In this document: one piece after another, positions 8,311 to 17,282 of the stretch
Numbering within the stretch: the stretch's first letter is position 1
How the letters are laid out: each line of letters opens with the position of its first letter
NCBI GenBank assembly: GCA_011389935.1
Contig: JAABTJ010000005.1
Coordinates: 1-64,000 of the forward strand
Direction of reading: 5' to 3'
Origin: Desulfobacteraceae bacterium
Lineage (GTDB): Bacteria; Desulfobacterota; Desulfobacteria; Desulfobacterales; Desulfosalsimonadaceae
Length of the DNA: 64,000 nucleotides
The notes under the pieces: generated by a model
What the model was told of the DNA's origin: nothing
The model's database searches: none
Seen by the model: only the letters and a program-made list of their open reading frames with translations
Position numbers and translations under genes: made by a program

Positions 8311-9060
8311 TCACCGCGCACCTGTTTCCCGTTTCAAAAATTGCAATCCATAGGGGCAGACGGCCGAACATATCCCGCAATTGTGCCCTTTATGAAACGC
8401 GAAGTAGTGCTTTTTTTTCCATTGATCACATGCCCGCACATCCAATATTTCTTCGCGCAGCACCCCGGGATGCCAAGCGCTGCCTTTCAGCGCTTTTGCC
8501 GGGCAGGCCGCCACACAGCGCATGCATCCCCCGCAGAAACTTCTCTTTCTTGCCGGCCCGCAGGAGATCGCCATGTCAGTAAAAACCGTTCCCAGCCGGA
8601 CCCACGGTCCGAACGGGCGCGTAACCAGTTGACAGTGGCGGCCGATCCAGCCCAATCCCGCCCGGGTGGCCGCGGTCTTGTGGGGGAAGTCTCCCTTGAT
8701 ATGGACCGTATCGGTGCGCTTCGATGCCGCCAGCGGCCTGGCGCGAAAGCCCCTGCCTGTGATTTCCGCCGACAAGGCTTCGGAAAGCTCATTGATATGA
8801 CCGTTCACCCTGGCATACTCGTCCGCATACGCCTGGTTGGGTCCGTTTTGGATGCGGGCCATGATTCGGGGGTTCATGGGAATGGCCCATGAAAGGGCAA
8901 AGGGAAACCCCTCCCCGGTTTCATCGACGGGCGTGGAAAAACGCCGAAGATCTGCCGCCCCCCACAGAACAATTTTCTGCACCGCCATCCAATCGGGTAG
9001 CCAGGCTGGAAACCTGCTTGAAATAATCGACAATGCGCGGTTCCTTTGTCTTGCCGTCAC
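8311..9060 (-). CDS. Double [4Fe-4S] cluster protein, epoxyqueuosine-reductase-like
   Basis: 249 residues. The C-terminal half carries CGGCMRCVAACPAKAL and a second CGICSAVCPYG motif, the tandem cluster arrangement of the QueG-like double-cluster domain. The central part has the KTAATRAGLGWIGRHCQLVTRPFGPWVRLG pattern of the same family. It is shorter than true QueG (usually over 300 residues) and lacks the HEAT-repeat tail, so a redox or corrinoid-linked role other than queuosine synthesis is possible. A queD gene lies far away at 63.5-63.9 kb. Confidence 0.75.
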   Translation of the reverse strand: MTARQRNRALSIISSRFPAWLPDWMAVQKIVLWGAADLRRFSTPVDETGEGFPFALSWAIPMNPRIMARIQNGPNQAYADEYARVNGHINELSEALSAEITGRGFRARPLAASKRTDTVHIKGDFPHKTAATRAGLGWIGRHCQLVTRPFGPWVRLGTVFTDMAISCGPARKRSFCGGCMRCVAACPAKALKGSAWHPGVLREEILDVRACDQWKKKHYFAFHKGHNCGICSAVCPYGLQFLKRETGAR

Positions 9061-9182
9061 AAACGCATGGAAAAATCGCCAGCTATCCCAAATTGCTTTT
9101 CAATCGTCACATATCCCCCCTTTTTGTTATCGGGCGGCTGCCCCATCTGCAGGCAGCCGGCTTGCTCTTCGGCCCGATTGAC

Positions 9183-9827
9183 TTAATCGCGCCCGAGGAA
9201 TCGCCAGGCACAGATGCAGAGCACTGTGTAAACGATACCCTCGGCCAACCGCTGCAGCAGGCCCCGCCACTCCGCGAACGAGACGTCTATCATCAGCGCA
9301 AACAGGGCAAACCAAACGACTGCAAGCAGAATCCAAAATGTCCGCCAGGTCATGGAGATACCCGGAGCAAGGCAGAACAGGAACAGACTGATCGCGGTTG
9401 CCGAATAGGTTGTCAGGGCAAGCCCGTTGTGAAGCATCTGGCGCACGCTGCCGTGAAGGGGGCACCCCATGTCACACGGTGCGAGGACGGATCCGATATA
9501 TGCGACGGGCTGCGCCATAAGGAGCCAATAGCCGATCCTGCTTGCCCCCTGCACAGGTATGCTGGGCGCGGCCGCAACAAGCAAAGCGGCGGAGAGTATG
9601 CCAAAGGGGAGAAAGCCAGCCCAGCCGATCATTCCAGCAAAAGGGGTGCCAACCGCATTCAGCTCGCTGATGAACTGGCTGACATGAGAATAGGCCGGCT
9701 TCAGTGCCCCCCCGCCAAAAAGCATAAGAACATAGCTCAAAACAACCGCAATGACCAACCAGTGCTTCCGCACCATTTTTTCTTTCATATCCATCCTGAC
9801 GGGGATTGTTCCCCTGTGGACAATCAT
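9183..9827 (-). CDS. DUF998 integral membrane protein
   Basis: 214 residues, about six membrane segments. The SQFISELNAVGTP segment after the first helix and the later CDMGCPLHG segment are features of the DUF998 family, whose role is not known to me. An internal start (MDMKEK, at 9794) is possible; neither start has a strong ribosome binding site. The stop of the next upstream gene lies 3 bp before the long start, so the two genes are probably co-transcribed. Confidence 0.75.
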   Translation of the reverse strand: MIVHRGTIPVRMDMKEKMVRKHWLVIAVVLSYVLMLFGGGALKPAYSHVSQFISELNAVGTPFAGMIGWAGFLPFGILSAALLVAAAPSIPVQGASRIGYWLLMAQPVAYIGSVLAPCDMGCPLHGSVRQMLHNGLALTTYSATAISLFLFCLAPGISMTWRTFWILLAVVWFALFALMIDVSFAEWRGLLQRLAEGIVYTVLCICAWRFLGRD

Positions 9828-9830
9828 ATC

Positions 9831-10253
9831 CTACCGAACCCCCAGGGATTTCAATACATCGCGAAACTGCAGCGCCTTTTCCGTTTTGAACCGCAATTCA
9901 ATCTCCCCGGACCAGCCATCGCGAAAATCGGATGACTCGAAAGAAACAGACAATGTTTCCGCCATGGGAACCGTAACATGAAGTTTTGGTATTTTTGGAT
10001 CTTCAACAGATATGTTGATCTGTCGCTTCCAGTAGGTGAAGCAGACGATTCGCTTTCGGGTCACAACCAGGCATCCCGAAAAACCCTCTGTGCGATTGAA
10101 ATATCGCTTCCCGGGCCCTTTTACGCGCTTTGTGACAAGCCGACCCCCCATTCCTTCATCCGCAACCACAATCCCCTCTGAATCCAGAATCGGCCGCAGT
10201 TTCCCGGGGATGGCGCCCAAGCCGAACAACCGGTATTGAATCGTTTTTTTCAT
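9831..10253 (-). CDS. Conserved hypothetical protein, possibly PH-like fold
   Basis: 140 residues from the ATG at 10253, which has AAGGTG upstream on the minus strand (an in-frame start at 10274 is less well placed). No membrane segment or signal peptide. The alternating beta-rich pattern (GCLVVTRKRIVCFTYWKRQINISV) and C-terminal helix resemble bacterial PH-like domains, which is only a fold impression. It sits between the DUF998 gene and a tautomerase gene on the same strand. Confidence 0.6.
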   Translation of the reverse strand: MKKTIQYRLFGLGAIPGKLRPILDSEGIVVADEGMGGRLVTKRVKGPGKRYFNRTEGFSGCLVVTRKRIVCFTYWKRQINISVEDPKIPKLHVTVPMAETLSVSFESSDFRDGWSGEIELRFKTEKALQFRDVLKSLGVR

Positions 10254-10286
10254 GGTGGTTTCACCTTGCGCCAAGCGCCCTGTTCC

Positions 10287-10490
10287 CTACATCCCCTTTT
10301 CCCGCCGCCGGGTTACCGGCTCCCCCCCGATGCCCCAGTTGTCCGTTTCCACCTCGTCGATAACGACTACCGTGGTCGCCGGATTTTTTCCCAGCACCGT
10401 CCGGAGCAGGTCGGTAACGCCTGAAATGAGCGCCGCCTTTTGCTCCGCAGAAACCCCCTCATTGGTAATCTTGATATTTACATACGGCAT
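10287..10490 (-). CDS. 4-oxalocrotonate tautomerase family protein
   Basis: 67 residues, the normal size for this family. The start at 10490 gives Met-Pro-Tyr, so Pro becomes the N-terminal catalytic base after Met removal; GGAGCG lies upstream. The pattern SAEQKAALISGVTDLL and the C-terminal DNWGIGGEPV segment are family features. The substrate in this organism is not predictable. It lies between the PH-like hypothetical gene and a GNAT gene, all on the minus strand. Confidence 0.85.
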   Translation of the reverse strand: MPYVNIKITNEGVSAEQKAALISGVTDLLRTVLGKNPATTVVVIDEVETDNWGIGGEPVTRRREKGM

Positions 10491-10556
10491 TTTACGCTCC
10501 TTTGCCAACGTCCACCGAAAGAGGAAAACAAGGGGCATTATTCGATCTTGGATTTG

Positions 10557-11057
10557 TTATAAATTATGGGCCACTGTACTCATCAGGGCACAGTTTGCGG
10601 AAAAGCCGAATTTTTCATAAAAGCCATGCGCGTCCAGGGTTTGAAGCGCCATCTGTGTCCCTTTGATTGCCGGGTGGGACACCACGCACGCAACGAACCA
10701 AGTCCCGAGCCCCCGGGATCGATACGCCGGCTCAACGACAACATCCGCGAGCCATGTAATCGTGGCTTTATCCGTAACCGCGCGGCCGAACCCGATCTGA
10801 CGCGTATCGTCAAAAAGGCTGAAGCACAGGGAGCGGGCAACGATTTTCTCTACGATTTCCCTTGGGCGGCGATCCTTCCAGTAGGTTGTCTGCAGCAGAC
10901 GCCAGACAACGTCAATTTTAATCTGTGCCGGGTCATCGGTGATGCGATACCGGCCCTTTTCCCATTCCACTGGCCAAATCCCCTGTTGTTTGGTGACACA
11001 TTCTGGAAAAGGCGGGGCATCCGACAGTCTGACCGAATAGGATGATTTCGGAGCCAA
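10557..11057 (-). CDS. GNAT family N-acetyltransferase
   Basis: 166 residues. The acetyl-CoA binding motif A is visible as VVVEPAYRSRGLGTWFVACVV (Q/R-x-x-G-x-G/A form), followed by ALQTLDAHGFYEKFGF, the usual motif B with the final tyrosine/phenylalanine strand. The acceptor substrate is unknown. The first 25 or so residues look non-conserved, and a GTG start near the VEWEKGRYRITDD segment would give a more typical 140-residue protein. Confidence 0.8.
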   Translation of the reverse strand: MAPKSSYSVRLSDAPPFPECVTKQQGIWPVEWEKGRYRITDDPAQIKIDVVWRLLQTTYWKDRRPREIVEKIVARSLCFSLFDDTRQIGFGRAVTDKATITWLADVVVEPAYRSRGLGTWFVACVVSHPAIKGTQMALQTLDAHGFYEKFGFSANCALMSTVAHNL

Positions 11058-11161
11058 AACGCCCGGAAAACCCCTGCCGGATGAGAATCATTTCTTTACT
11101 ATTTATCGGATATGCCGATCCCACGCAACGTTTATTCTTTTGCGGAAATTTTCTGCCATGA

Positions 11162-11306
11162 CAGAACCTGTTTCAAAATTGTCTTTCGGCCCAATATCTT
11201 TCTTGGCGTCTTATTTCAAATCCTCGAAATACTCGCGTATGTCTGCGCTTTGAAACAAGACGCCGCCGCGATCTGGAACCAAAATCCGAATGTTGAGATG
11301 GGTTCT
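11162..11306 (-). repeat. MITE-like dispersed repeat family 1, copy A
   Basis: 145-bp element in reverse orientation to copy B at 28162. The terminal inverted repeats are imperfect 18-mers: AGAACCTGTTTCAAAATT (11162-11179) and the complement of AATGTTGAGATGGGTTCT (11289-11306). The core contains a second long inverted repeat (GGCGTCTT ... AAGACGCC). It is non-coding and lies in the region between the divergent GNAT and azlC genes. Confidence 0.85.
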
Positions 11307-11414
11307 AGAACATGTAAAAACATGATTCGATATTCATCTGATTTCCAATCGAAATCAATTCATTTTATCACGAGCAGCCTTGAAAATCATCGGCAAAAAA
11401 CGTAGGGTTAAAAA

Positions 11415-12140
11415 ATGCGGAAAAACGAATCCACAGAGCAGGGCAACGCGGACGGCGACAGCGGAGCGATTCGTCAGGGGGCTGCAGCGGCGTGGCCCAT
11501 ATGCCTGGGATACATCCCCATCGGGATGGCCTTTGGGGTGCTTGCCCGGCAGAACGGGCTCGAATGGTGGGCCGTGGGGCTCATGTCCGCGCTGGTATTT
11601 GCCGGAAGCGCCCAATTCATCGCTGTTGCGATGATTGCATCCGGAGCGGCCGCACCGACAATCATTGCAACAACCTTTTTCGTGAATTTGCGCCACACCC
11701 TTATGAGCTCGGTGCTGGCGGTTTGTCTGTCAGGGGTCAGCCGCTGGTTTCTGGCGTTTTTTGCATATGGCATCACCGACGAAAGTTTTGCCGTCAACAT
11801 GTCCCGCTTCCGGGGCGGGCATTGGGACCGATGGCGGGCCCTGCTTGTCAACCAACTGTCGAACGCCACCTGGATCTGCGCCACCATGGCAGGTGCGATG
11901 GCCGGGCAATTCGTACCCCCGGGCGCATTCGGGATCGATTACGCCCTTACCGGCATGTTCATATGCCTGCTCGTTATCCAGGTGTACGGCATGATCTATG
12001 TCATTACTGCACTGATTGCAGCCGGAATCTCCATTGCCTGGTATATTGCCATCCCCGGCGCTTCCTACATTGTCGGTGCCTCCCTGTGCGCCGCTTCCAT
12101 CGGCTTTCTGTTCAAGCGCGTCATGAGGAGGGCCGAGTGA
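11415..12140 (+). CDS. azlC: AzlC family branched-chain amino acid exporter, large subunit
   Basis: 241 residues, a multi-pass membrane protein with the AzlC signature GYIPIGMAFGVLA and the segment FAGSAQFIAVAMI. With AzlD it forms a branched-chain amino acid exporter in the inner membrane. The stop codon overlaps the azlD GTG start (GTGA), showing translational coupling. The start at 11415 has only a weak upstream AGGG, about 108 bp after repeat copy A. Confidence 0.9.
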   Translation: MRKNESTEQGNADGDSGAIRQGAAAAWPICLGYIPIGMAFGVLARQNGLEWWAVGLMSALVFAGSAQFIAVAMIASGAAAPTIIATTFFVNLRHTLMSSVLAVCLSGVSRWFLAFFAYGITDESFAVNMSRFRGGHWDRWRALLVNQLSNATWICATMAGAMAGQFVPPGAFGIDYALTGMFICLLVIQVYGMIYVITALIAAGISIAWYIAIPGASYIVGASLCAASIGFLFKRVMRRAE

Positions 12141-12460
12141 CGCTTGCGGACTACATGCTGTTATTCGGATCCATGGGAATCGTCACGTACCTGCCAAGGG
12201 CCCTCCCCCTGGTATACCTGGCCCACAAGCAGCTTCCCAAGTGGTTCGTGGAATGGCTCGAACTGATACCCGTTGCCATTTTAAGCGCCCTGATCGCACC
12301 CATTCTGCTTGCCGATCCCGCGACCCGAACCCTGGCGCTTGGCAAGCCCGAGCTTATCGTTGCCGTTCCCACGCTCCTTTTTGCCGTCAAAACCCGGAGC
12401 CTGGGAGGAACCGTGCTTGCAGGCATGTTCCTCTACTGGCTGGCCGGCATGGTCATGTGA
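12137..12460 (+). CDS. azlD: AzlD family branched-chain amino acid exporter, small subunit
   Basis: 107 residues with about four membrane segments and the family segment VTYLPRALPLVYL near the N-terminus. The start is a GTG at 12137 that overlaps the azlC stop by 4 bp. It is the small partner subunit of AzlC. Confidence 0.85.
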   Translation: MTLADYMLLFGSMGIVTYLPRALPLVYLAHKQLPKWFVEWLELIPVAILSALIAPILLADPATRTLALGKPELIVAVPTLLFAVKTRSLGGTVLAGMFLYWLAGMVM

Positions 12461-12470
12461 CCGGCAGAGA

Positions 12471-12692
12471 TCACTGCGTCTGCGGCCATTGGACATTTTT
12501 TTCCTCCCGCACCACATAACAGAACCGGTCCCACTCGAATTCCCGCAGACTGACCGGGCAACGAAGCCTCACGCTTCTGTCCGTGGCGCTGGCAACTTCC
12601 CAATCCCCCTTTCGCGGGCCGTCTGAAATATGGATTTTTTCCCCCTCCCGGAAAGGGTATGGTTCAAAGACGACCACATCATGCTTCCCCAT
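12471..12692 (-). CDS. Small hypothetical protein
   Basis: 73 residues from the ATG at 12692, selected because GGAGGG lies 6 bp upstream on the minus strand; the frame is open further upstream without a similar signal. The sequence is soluble and beta-rich (FREGEKIHISDGPRKGDWEVASATD) and suggests a small SH3- or OB-like barrel; I do not recognise the family. It converges on azlD with a 10-bp gap. Confidence 0.6.
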   Translation of the reverse strand: MGKHDVVVFEPYPFREGEKIHISDGPRKGDWEVASATDRSVRLRCPVSLREFEWDRFCYVVREEKNVQWPQTQ

Positions 12693-12874
12693 GAAACCCT
12701 CCGCTTCCGGCCGCAACAAGGGCTGCAGCCATATTGATGATTGCAAAAAAGAAAAAGCGTACTCATAATTAATAGAATCAGAAACCGGGCTTTGCAATCA
12801 AATCCTTTTTCGCGCCGGAACAAAGATCAGGGATTTTCCTGCGCTTTTCTCTGCGCGCTGCACTATGGAAGCCG

Positions 12875-14170
12875 ATGAAAACAACCAAACCGCCGCTTAC
12901 AATCGCATGGTTCATCTGGGGGCTGGCCGCACTGTTCTACATGATGGGTTTTTTCCAGCGCGTCGCCCCGGCCGTGATGACCGAGGAGTTGATGCGTGAT
13001 TTTTCTATCGGCGCCGCCGCCCTGGGAAACCTGTCGGCATTTTATTTCTACAGCTACGTGGCGATGCAGATTCCCACGGGGATCCTTGCTGATACATGGG
13101 GGCCGAGACGCCTGCTGACGGCAGGGGCTTTTGTCGCCGGGGCAGGAACGCTGCTTTTCGCCTTCTCCCAGGGAATTGCGGCAGCGGCCGCGGGCCGCCT
13201 CCTGATTGGCGCCTCGGTGTCCGTTGCCTTTGTGTGCATGCTCAAACTGGCAAGCAACTGGTTCCCCCCCCGGATGTTCGCCCTGGTTACCGGGGCGGCC
13301 CTTTTTTCCGGGATCATCGGGGCCGTGTCCGCGGGGCCGCCGCTCCGGCTGCTCATGGATCTTTCCGGCTGGCGGACCATTATGGTCGCTGCGGCGCTTT
13401 TTACCTGGCTTATCGGTCTGGGCATATACCTTTTTGTCCGGGACTGGCCCCGGCAGAAGGGGTATGAGAACCTCATCGAACCGGACTCCACAAGCAGCAG
13501 TATCTCTTTTCCAACGATATACGCCAACATCCGCCAATCCCTGCAAAGCAGAAACACCATTTTGCTTTTTTTCATCCCCGGCGGCATTGTCGGCTGCACG
13601 CTGACGTTCTCCGGGTTATGGGGCGTGCCCTACCTGAGCACGCACCAGGGGCTGACCACCGCCGAAGCTTCCGCCGCCACCTCCTGCCTGCTGGTTGCGT
13701 GGGCCATCGGCGGGCCGGTCTTCGGCTGGGCATCGGACCGGCTTGGAAAGCGAAAACCCCTTTACATCCTTGGCTGCGCCGTGTGCATCCTCGGGTGGAG
13801 CATCCTTTTTTTCACAAGCGCCATTGGCGGGGTGTTGCTGGTGATCGTACTCATGATTACGGGTTTCTGTTCAGGATGCATGGTGGTCAGTTTCGCCTTT
13901 GCCAAGGAATCGGTTCCGGCCCGGCTTGCCGGTACGGTTTCAGGCATCATCAACATGGGGGTCATGATGGGGCCGATGATACTTCAGCCCGTGGTCGGAA
14001 TTGTCCTTGATGCCCTCTGGCAGGAGGAAATGATAAACGGCGCAAGGATATACAGCCAGGATGCCTACCGGGCGGGATTCTCCCTGATGCTCGCCTGGGC
14101 GGCATTGTCCCTTGTCCTGCTCCTGTTCACCCGGGAGACACACTGCCGGCAGACAAAAGGGGAGCCGTAA
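12875..14170 (+). CDS. Major facilitator superfamily transporter
   Basis: 431 residues with about twelve membrane segments in two halves. The MFS motif A region is visible as PTGILADTWGPRRLL between helices 2 and 3 and repeated in the second half as FGWASDRLGKRKPL. The pattern FFQRVAPAVMTEELM near the N-terminus is common in MFS carriers of the organic anion/nitrate group, but the substrate cannot be named. It is a single gene with no co-transcribed enzyme. Confidence 0.85.
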   Translation: MKTTKPPLTIAWFIWGLAALFYMMGFFQRVAPAVMTEELMRDFSIGAAALGNLSAFYFYSYVAMQIPTGILADTWGPRRLLTAGAFVAGAGTLLFAFSQGIAAAAAGRLLIGASVSVAFVCMLKLASNWFPPRMFALVTGAALFSGIIGAVSAGPPLRLLMDLSGWRTIMVAAALFTWLIGLGIYLFVRDWPRQKGYENLIEPDSTSSSISFPTIYANIRQSLQSRNTILLFFIPGGIVGCTLTFSGLWGVPYLSTHQGLTTAEASAATSCLLVAWAIGGPVFGWASDRLGKRKPLYILGCAVCILGWSILFFTSAIGGVLLVIVLMITGFCSGCMVVSFAFAKESVPARLAGTVSGIINMGVMMGPMILQPVVGIVLDALWQEEMINGARIYSQDAYRAGFSLMLAWAALSLVLLLFTRETHCRQTKGEP

Positions 14171-14187
14171 TGCGGGCATTTCAATTC

Positions 14188-14216
14188 TTTACAAAAGCTT
14201 GTTCAAATGATATTTT
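14188..14216 (+). promoter_or_regulatory. Candidate promoter for hsp20
   Basis: TTTACA (14188-14193) and TATTTT (14211-14216) with 17-bp spacing. Just after it lies an inverted repeat, ATTTTTCAGGG (14212-14222) and CCCTGAAAAAT (14258-14268), enclosing GCCTG...CAGGC, ahead of the hsp20 start at 14301. Consensus match only. Confidence 0.4.
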
Positions 14217-14300
14217 TCAGGGGTTGACAGCCTGACAGAACAGGCCTGCCCCGGCAGCCCTGAAAAATGGACCCCGAAACACTTTGGCCAGGAGCGCATA

Positions 14301-14747
14301 ATGGAATATATCAAAATCCGGTTCAGCAACGACTTGGACGACGTTGAGTCAAAGCTCGACAAAACCATTGCCGGCATGTTCCATTCTATGGGACCGAGCT
14401 TTTCATTTTCCAGGACCACGTGGAAACCTCAGCTCGACATTTATGAAACCATGGACAAGATCTTTATTGTTGCCGATCTTGCCGGGGTGGAAAGGGAGAA
14501 CCTGGAGCTTGAAATCAATCCGCGTGCCATGCGTATTTTCGGGAAACGCCAGGCTTTTCCACCGGAAAAAAACGGGCGGTACCGCCTGGCGGAAATCCAG
14601 TACGGCCCGTTTGAACGAATTTTATACATGCGGAGCCCCATTAACACGGAGACCGTCACCGCCCGCTATAAAAACGGTTTTCTGCATGTGGAAATGGAAA
14701 AAATGCCGTATCCGGCCAAACAGAAAGTCCCCATAAATATGGAATAA
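14301..14747 (+). CDS. Hsp20/alpha-crystallin small heat shock protein
   Basis: 148 residues. The alpha-crystallin domain spans about residues 45-140: PQLDIYETMDKIFIVADLAG at its start, then the long strand region and the C-terminal ARYKNGFLHVEMEK segment (family A-x-x-x-n-GvL form). It is an ATP-independent holdase that binds unfolding proteins. AGGAG lies upstream of the start. The next gene is lon, which suggests a protein quality control group, though 170 bp separate them. Confidence 0.9.
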   Translation: MEYIKIRFSNDLDDVESKLDKTIAGMFHSMGPSFSFSRTTWKPQLDIYETMDKIFIVADLAGVERENLELEINPRAMRIFGKRQAFPPEKNGRYRLAEIQYGPFERILYMRSPINTETVTARYKNGFLHVEMEKMPYPAKQKVPINME

Positions 14748-14917
14748 CCGGCCGGTTCCGGGATACACCGCTACAGACGGCGCCCCTTTCTCCCCTCTTC
14801 ATGATACCGGCCCAGAAGGAAGGAAGATCTGTCTGTACGGTACATTACAGGCAATAAAGCACGCAGATATCCGGACGACTCACAAAGCCATCAACATCTG
14901 GAAGTGGAGGCGATACT

Positions 14918-17272
14918 ATGGCACAACACAAGGAAGGTAAATCGCTTGATCCAGCAGAAAAAATACCGGAACACCTTCCGATTCTCCCCCTTTTCGACGT
15001 AGTCCTGTTCCCCAAGATGGTGATGCCGCTCATCGTCATGCAGGAAGAATCGATCCGGCTTATTGACGAGGCGATGTCGAGCGACCGGCTTGTCGGCACC
15101 ATTGCTTCCCGAAATCCGAAACCCCAGGGGGAATATACCGCCGGAGATCTCTATGAGGTGGGCACCAGCGCGGTTATCCTGAAGATGGCCAAGACAGAGG
15201 AAAACAACGCCCAGCTGCTCCTTCAGGGAATCGGCCGGTTTACCGTCCAGGAATATACCGAAACCGAGCCTTATCTCAAGGCAAGGATCAGCACCATACA
15301 GCCGGAAGAGTATAAAAACAAGGAAATCGAGGCCATCATGGCCAACCTGGTCAACCAGTACGAAAAAGTCGTTTCCATGTCGTCCGCCCTCCCCCAGGAA
15401 ATGACCGCCATGGCACGATCCCTGGAAGAACCCGGCATACTGGCAGACATGGTAACCTCGACGATCAACTCCAACACCAGGGAAAAACAGGAAGTCCTGA
15501 AAATTTTCGATGTCAAGGAGCGCCTCAAAAAGGTCACCCAACTGGTCAACTACCAGATCGACATCCTGGAGATCGGCAGCAAAATCCAGACCCAGGTCAA
15601 GGGGGGCATGGAAAAACAGCAGCGGGAGTACTATCTCCGTCAGCAGCTCAAGGCCATCCAGGAAGAACTCGGGGAAATCGATGAAACCAGCGGTGAAATA
15701 GAGGATTACCGGGCCAAAATCGAGGGAAAAAACCTCCCCGAAGAAGCGAAAAAAGAAGCGGAGCGGGAACTCAAGCGCCTCTCCCGAATGCACCCGTCAT
15801 CGGCGGAATACTCCGTGGCGCTCAGCTATCTCGATTGGATGGTCTCCCTGCCATGGCATGAAACCACCCAGGATCATCTTGATTTGGAAAGGGCCGAAAA
15901 AATCCTGGATACGGATCATTACGGACTTGAAAAGGCGAAAAAGCGGATACTTGAATATCTTGCCGTGCTCAAGCTCAACCCGGACATCAAGGGCCCGATT
16001 CTCTGTTTTGTCGGCCCCCCCGGCACGGGAAAAACATCGCTGGGTCATTCCATCGCCCGGGCGTTGGGGCGCAAGTTCAACCGGATCTCCCTTGGAGGCA
16101 TCCGGGATGAAGCCGAGATCCGGGGGCATCGCCGGACATATGTGGGGGCGCTCCCGGGAAGGATCATCCAGGGGATACGGCGGGCCGGCACGAAAAACCC
16201 GGTTTTCATGCTCGACGAAATCGACAAGGTCGGGACAGACTTTCGCGGCGACCCCTCATCAGCGCTTCTGGAAGTGCTCGATCCCGAACAGAACTATTCC
16301 TTCGCGGACCACTACCTGGATGTCCCCTTTGACCTTTCCAGGGTCATGTTCATCACCACTGCGAACATGCTGGATACCATCCCCCCCGCCCTTCTGGACC
16401 GGATGGAGGTGCTGCGGCTCTCGGGCTATACGGAAGAGGAAAAAATCAAGATCGCCACCCGCTACCTGGTACCGCGGCAGCGAAGCGCCCACGGCCTGAA
16501 AGCGGACAATATCAAGATCACGGACGGCGCCTTGAAGAAGATCATATCCGGCTATACCCAGGAAGCCGGGCTCAGAAACCTGGAACGCGAAATCGCCAAC
16601 ATCTGCCGCGGCGTAGCCAGCAAAATCGCAAAAGGAGAGACGGATTCCGTGGGCGTCGGGGTCAACGATATCAAGGAATACCTGGGGCCTGTCCGTTTCA
16701 GTTTTGATGAAATCAAAAAACGGGTCGCTACCCCGGGGGTGGTCATGGGCCTGGCCTGGACCCAGGCGGGCGGAGACATCCTTTTTATCGAAGCCACGGC
16801 CATGAAAGGCAAAGGGAACCTTACCCTCACCGGGCAGTTGGGGGATATCATGAAGGAATCAGCGAGCGCTGCCCTTAGCTATATCCGGTCCAATGCGAAA
16901 ATCTTGAAAATAGAAGAAAATTATTTCGATACGCACGATATTCATGTGCATGTCCCCGCAGGTGCGGTTCCCAAGGACGGCCCTTCGGCGGGGGTTACCC
17001 TGCTCACGGCCATTGCCTCTCTGCTCTCGGACCGGCCGACCTCAAAAGACCTTGCCATGACGGGAGAAATTACCCTGCGCGGACAAGTCATGCCCATCGG
17101 GGGGGTGAAGGAAAAAGTCCTTGCCGCCCACCGGGCAGGCATTAAAACCATCGTCATGCCGAAATTGAACCAAAAGGACATGGAAGAAGTGCCGGAAAAG
17201 GTAAAAGCGGAAATCGAGTTTCATTTTGTGGACAAAATGCGGGATGTTTTGAAAATCGCACTGAACCTCTGA
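14918..17272 (+). CDS. lon: ATP-dependent Lon protease
   Basis: 784 residues, full family length. The N-terminal substrate-binding LON domain begins at about residue 25 (LPILPLFDVVLFPKM), followed by a coiled-coil region, the AAA+ module with Walker A GPPGTGKTSLG and Walker B VFMLDEIDKVG, and the protease domain with catalytic Ser in PKDGPSAGVT and Lys in GGVKEKVLAAHRAG. It degrades damaged and regulatory proteins in the cytoplasm. The start at 14918 has GGAGGCG upstream. Only 10 bp separate its stop from the RlpA-like gene. Confidence 0.97.
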   Translation: MAQHKEGKSLDPAEKIPEHLPILPLFDVVLFPKMVMPLIVMQEESIRLIDEAMSSDRLVGTIASRNPKPQGEYTAGDLYEVGTSAVILKMAKTEENNAQLLLQGIGRFTVQEYTETEPYLKARISTIQPEEYKNKEIEAIMANLVNQYEKVVSMSSALPQEMTAMARSLEEPGILADMVTSTINSNTREKQEVLKIFDVKERLKKVTQLVNYQIDILEIGSKIQTQVKGGMEKQQREYYLRQQLKAIQEELGEIDETSGEIEDYRAKIEGKNLPEEAKKEAERELKRLSRMHPSSAEYSVALSYLDWMVSLPWHETTQDHLDLERAEKILDTDHYGLEKAKKRILEYLAVLKLNPDIKGPILCFVGPPGTGKTSLGHSIARALGRKFNRISLGGIRDEAEIRGHRRTYVGALPGRIIQGIRRAGTKNPVFMLDEIDKVGTDFRGDPSSALLEVLDPEQNYSFADHYLDVPFDLSRVMFITTANMLDTIPPALLDRMEVLRLSGYTEEEKIKIATRYLVPRQRSAHGLKADNIKITDGALKKIISGYTQEAGLRNLEREIANICRGVASKIAKGETDSVGVGVNDIKEYLGPVRFSFDEIKKRVATPGVVMGLAWTQAGGDILFIEATAMKGKGNLTLTGQLGDIMKESASAALSYIRSNAKILKIEENYFDTHDIHVHVPAGAVPKDGPSAGVTLLTAIASLLSDRPTSKDLAMTGEITLRGQVMPIGGVKEKVLAAHRAGIKTIVMPKLNQKDMEEVPEKVKAEIEFHFVDKMRDVLKIALNL

Positions 17273-17282
17273 AAGGGATAAA

